Assembly (NCBI GenBank): GCA_051748565.1
Contig: JBNJHN010000078.1
Coordinates: forward strand, 1-7,648
Length of the DNA: 7,648 nucleotides
From: SKPH01 sp051748565
GTDB taxonomy: Bacteria; Bacillota; Dethiobacteria; DTU022
Direction of reading: 5' to 3'
Numbering within the stretch: position 1 is the stretch's first letter; every line of letters starts with the position of its first letter. Below, in pieces: positions 6,329 through 7,648 of this stretch. The notes under the pieces are model-generated. The model searched no databases. It saw only the letters and a program-made list of their open reading frames with translations, and was not told the DNA's origin. The translations under genes and the position numbers were made by a program.

Positions 6329-7399
6329 TCAGGGATTTAGCTCGACAATTCCTTCAAGGCCGAAAGATACCAATATATCAAGATCGGGGGTAATCAGGAT
6401 ACCTTCGATACCAGGTAGTTCCTCAATCAGGGCCATGCCATCAACAGGCCCGAGGACAAAAACAGCCGTCGATAAAACATCGGCTTCTATGACTGTTTCA
6501 GAAATAATTGTTACACTGATCAAATCAACTGCCGGCATGCCATTCCTGGGATTAAGAATATGGTGATAGGTGACACCGCCTTCTTCAAAAGCACGCTCGT
6601 AGTCCCCTGATGTTACCACTGCACCGCCCGATACAGGTAAAACAGCGATGACTTCATGATCATCTCTTGGATGGCGGACTCCAATCATCCATGGTTTTCC
6701 ACCTCGATTGGATCCAATTAAACCAATATCACCGCCTGCATTGATATAAGCATTCTGTACACCTGCTTCCCTGAGTATCTGCAGGGCTCGATCGACAATA
6801 AATCCTTTTGCGATTCCTCCCAGTTCCATGGACATACCAGTGTCGGGAAGATAAATGGCAGATAGTTCTTTGTCTAATTCGATCCTGGTGTAATCAACCA
6901 ACCCAATACTATTTGCCAATTCGTTTTCTGAAGGCACCCTGTATTCCTGACCCAGAAAGCCCCAGCAGTCAACCAGAGGTGCTATAGTCGGATCAAAGGT
7001 GCCATTGCTCAAAATGGCAAAATCAACGGCTCTCTCCGTAACATAAAAAACTTCTTCACTGACCTGCACGGGATGCAGCCCCGCTGAGCTGTTGATCATG
7101 ACAATATCACTGTTCTCTATACTGCGGCTGAAAAATAGTTCCAGACGCTCAATTTCTGCAAAGATTTTCTCCCCGATTTCCTCTGCAGACTCACTGACAC
7201 CATCAGTCAGGCGTACCTCAACATAAGTATCCATAGTTAAACGGCGCATCACATACAATTTATCGGAAAGCCTGTCCTGCATGAAAAAATAAACAATAAT
7301 ACCCAGCAAGATAACCGGAATAAAATAGTGCAGCCTCAAAAACCTGCACTTTAAAATCGCTTTTTTCCTGCACGCATGATCTTTATTTTTATCTGACAA
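6329..7399 (-). CDS. apbE: FAD:protein FMN transferase (ApbE), N-terminal membrane anchor
   Basis: Transfers FMN from FAD onto a Ser/Thr of exported flavoproteins such as the RnfG, RnfD or NqrC-type subunits; it would act on the outer face of the membrane. The 356 residues begin with a basic head and one hydrophobic segment (about 23-40), which reads as a signal anchor. There is no lipobox, so it is not a classical ApbE lipoprotein. Core motifs: MDTYVEVRL (56-64), FDPTIAPLVDCWGF (135-148), ELGGIAKGFIVDRA (192-205), YINAGGDIG (218-226), VVTSGDYERAF (261-271), YHHILNPRNGMPA (278-290), and IEADVLSTAVFVLG (304-317), where Asp307 and Thr311 match the metal-binding site. The start is TTG, backed by AAAGGAG seven bases upstream. 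It sits 12 bases after the small membrane protein. The HILNPRNG segment differs from the common HIxDPRTG at two positions. Confidence 0.95.
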   Translation of the reverse strand: MSDKNKDHACRKKAILKCRFLRLHYFIPVILLGIIVYFFMQDRLSDKLYVMRRLTMDTYVEVRLTDGVSESAEEIGEKIFAEIERLELFFSRSIENSDIVMINSSAGLHPVQVSEEVFYVTERAVDFAILSNGTFDPTIAPLVDCWGFLGQEYRVPSENELANSIGLVDYTRIELDKELSAIYLPDTGMSMELGGIAKGFIVDRALQILREAGVQNAYINAGGDIGLIGSNRGGKPWMIGVRHPRDDHEVIAVLPVSGGAVVTSGDYERAFEEGGVTYHHILNPRNGMPAVDLISVTIISETVIEADVLSTAVFVLGPVDGMALIEELPGIEGILITPDLDILVSFGLEGIVELNP

Positions 7400-7406
7400 A
7401 AATAAA

Positions 7407-7413
7407 CTCCTTT
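7407..7413 (-). promoter_or_regulatory. Strong ribosome binding site supporting the apbE TTG start
   Basis: AAAGGAG on the minus strand lies seven bases ahead of the TTG at 7399 and overlaps the stop codon of the upstream small gene. No ATG or GTG lies nearby at a usable distance in frame, so the TTG start is favoured and coupling to the upstream gene is likely. Confidence 0.8.
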
Positions 7414-7648
7414 AATTGGTCCGTCCGTAATAGAAAATCACAAATAAGACAATACCAAGAACAAGGAATAGGAGCAGAGTATCAAAGCTTAAATTTTTTG
7501 TCGTCCACTTCGTAGGATCAAAACGTCCTGTTTTCTCTTTTTTCTCGGCAAATCTTTTCTCCATCTCGTTTCTGGCTTTCTGACCGGCTTTATTATAAAC
7601 ACTGTCAAGTTTCCGATCAGCATCAGATGTCTGGTCGGCCAACCTTTT
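7412..7648 (-). CDS. Small C-terminally anchored membrane protein, unidentified, partial at window edge
   Basis: I do not recognise this protein. The frame is open to the end of the window. The only visible start is TTG at 7642, which would give 76 residues, but it has no properly spaced ribosome binding site in view, and the two codons before it are open (Lys, Arg), so the true start may lie outside. Numbered from that TTG, residues 1-50 are highly charged (about 13 Lys/Arg and 9 Asp/Glu), probably helical, with EKRFAEKKEK near 28-37. Residues 54-72 form one strongly hydrophobic segment, followed by a four-residue tail. This suggests a tail-anchored or type II membrane protein with a cytoplasmic head. 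The stop overlaps the apbE ribosome binding site, so it is in the apbE operon. It has no SGAT-type flavinylation site, so it is not an obvious ApbE substrate. Confidence 0.7.
   Translation of the reverse strand, partial: KRLADQTSDADRKLDSVYNKAGQKARNEMEKRFAEKKEKTGRFDPTKWTTKNLSFDTLLLFLVLGIVLFVIFYYGRTN

Overview
The window looks like a piece of chromosome from an anaerobic, moderately low-GC Gram-positive bacterium of the Clostridia type. I infer this from gene content and order: an apbE / Gx-transporter / maf / radC block followed by a radical SAM / DUF2344 / RNase G block is a familiar Clostridia neighbourhood, usually just upstream of the ribosomal genes rplU-rpmA. Syntrophomonas- or Dethiobacter-like lineages would fit, but the sequence alone does not fix the genus. 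I see no mobile elements, CRISPR arrays, tRNAs or rRNAs. Every credible gene is on the minus strand, so transcription runs from high to low coordinates.

Upstream block (7648 down to 4390): a small single-pass membrane protein cut by the window edge; a membrane-anchored ApbE flavin transferase; a 93-base gap; a Gx-transporter-family membrane protein; the Maf nucleotide pyrophosphatase, overlapping the previous gene by four bases; and RadC. Spacing is tight apart from the one gap, so this is probably one or two operons. A strong ribosome binding site supports a TTG start for apbE, and another supports an internal start for radC.

Junction (4251-4389): a 139-base AT-rich gap holds a perfect 10-base inverted repeat (4302-4330) with no T-run on either side. 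It sits just upstream of a TATAAT hexamer and the second block. In many Clostridia, radC is followed by mreBCD and often the min and rodA genes. Those genes are absent here.

Downstream block (4250 down to 48): a radical SAM protein of the TIGR03960 type, a DUF2344/TIGR03936 protein overlapping it by four bases, and seven bases later an RNase E/G-family ribonuclease with a GTG start. The RNase carries a KH-like glycine loop and a C-terminal TRAM-like domain. The pair ahead of it has, to my knowledge, no established function. Its coupling to an RNA-processing enzyme suggests an RNA- or ribosome-related role, which is inference.

Nothing here is clearly a new system. The best leads are the uncharacterised radical SAM/DUF2344/RNase G unit, the inverted repeat in front of it, and the unidentified small membrane protein coupled to apbE.
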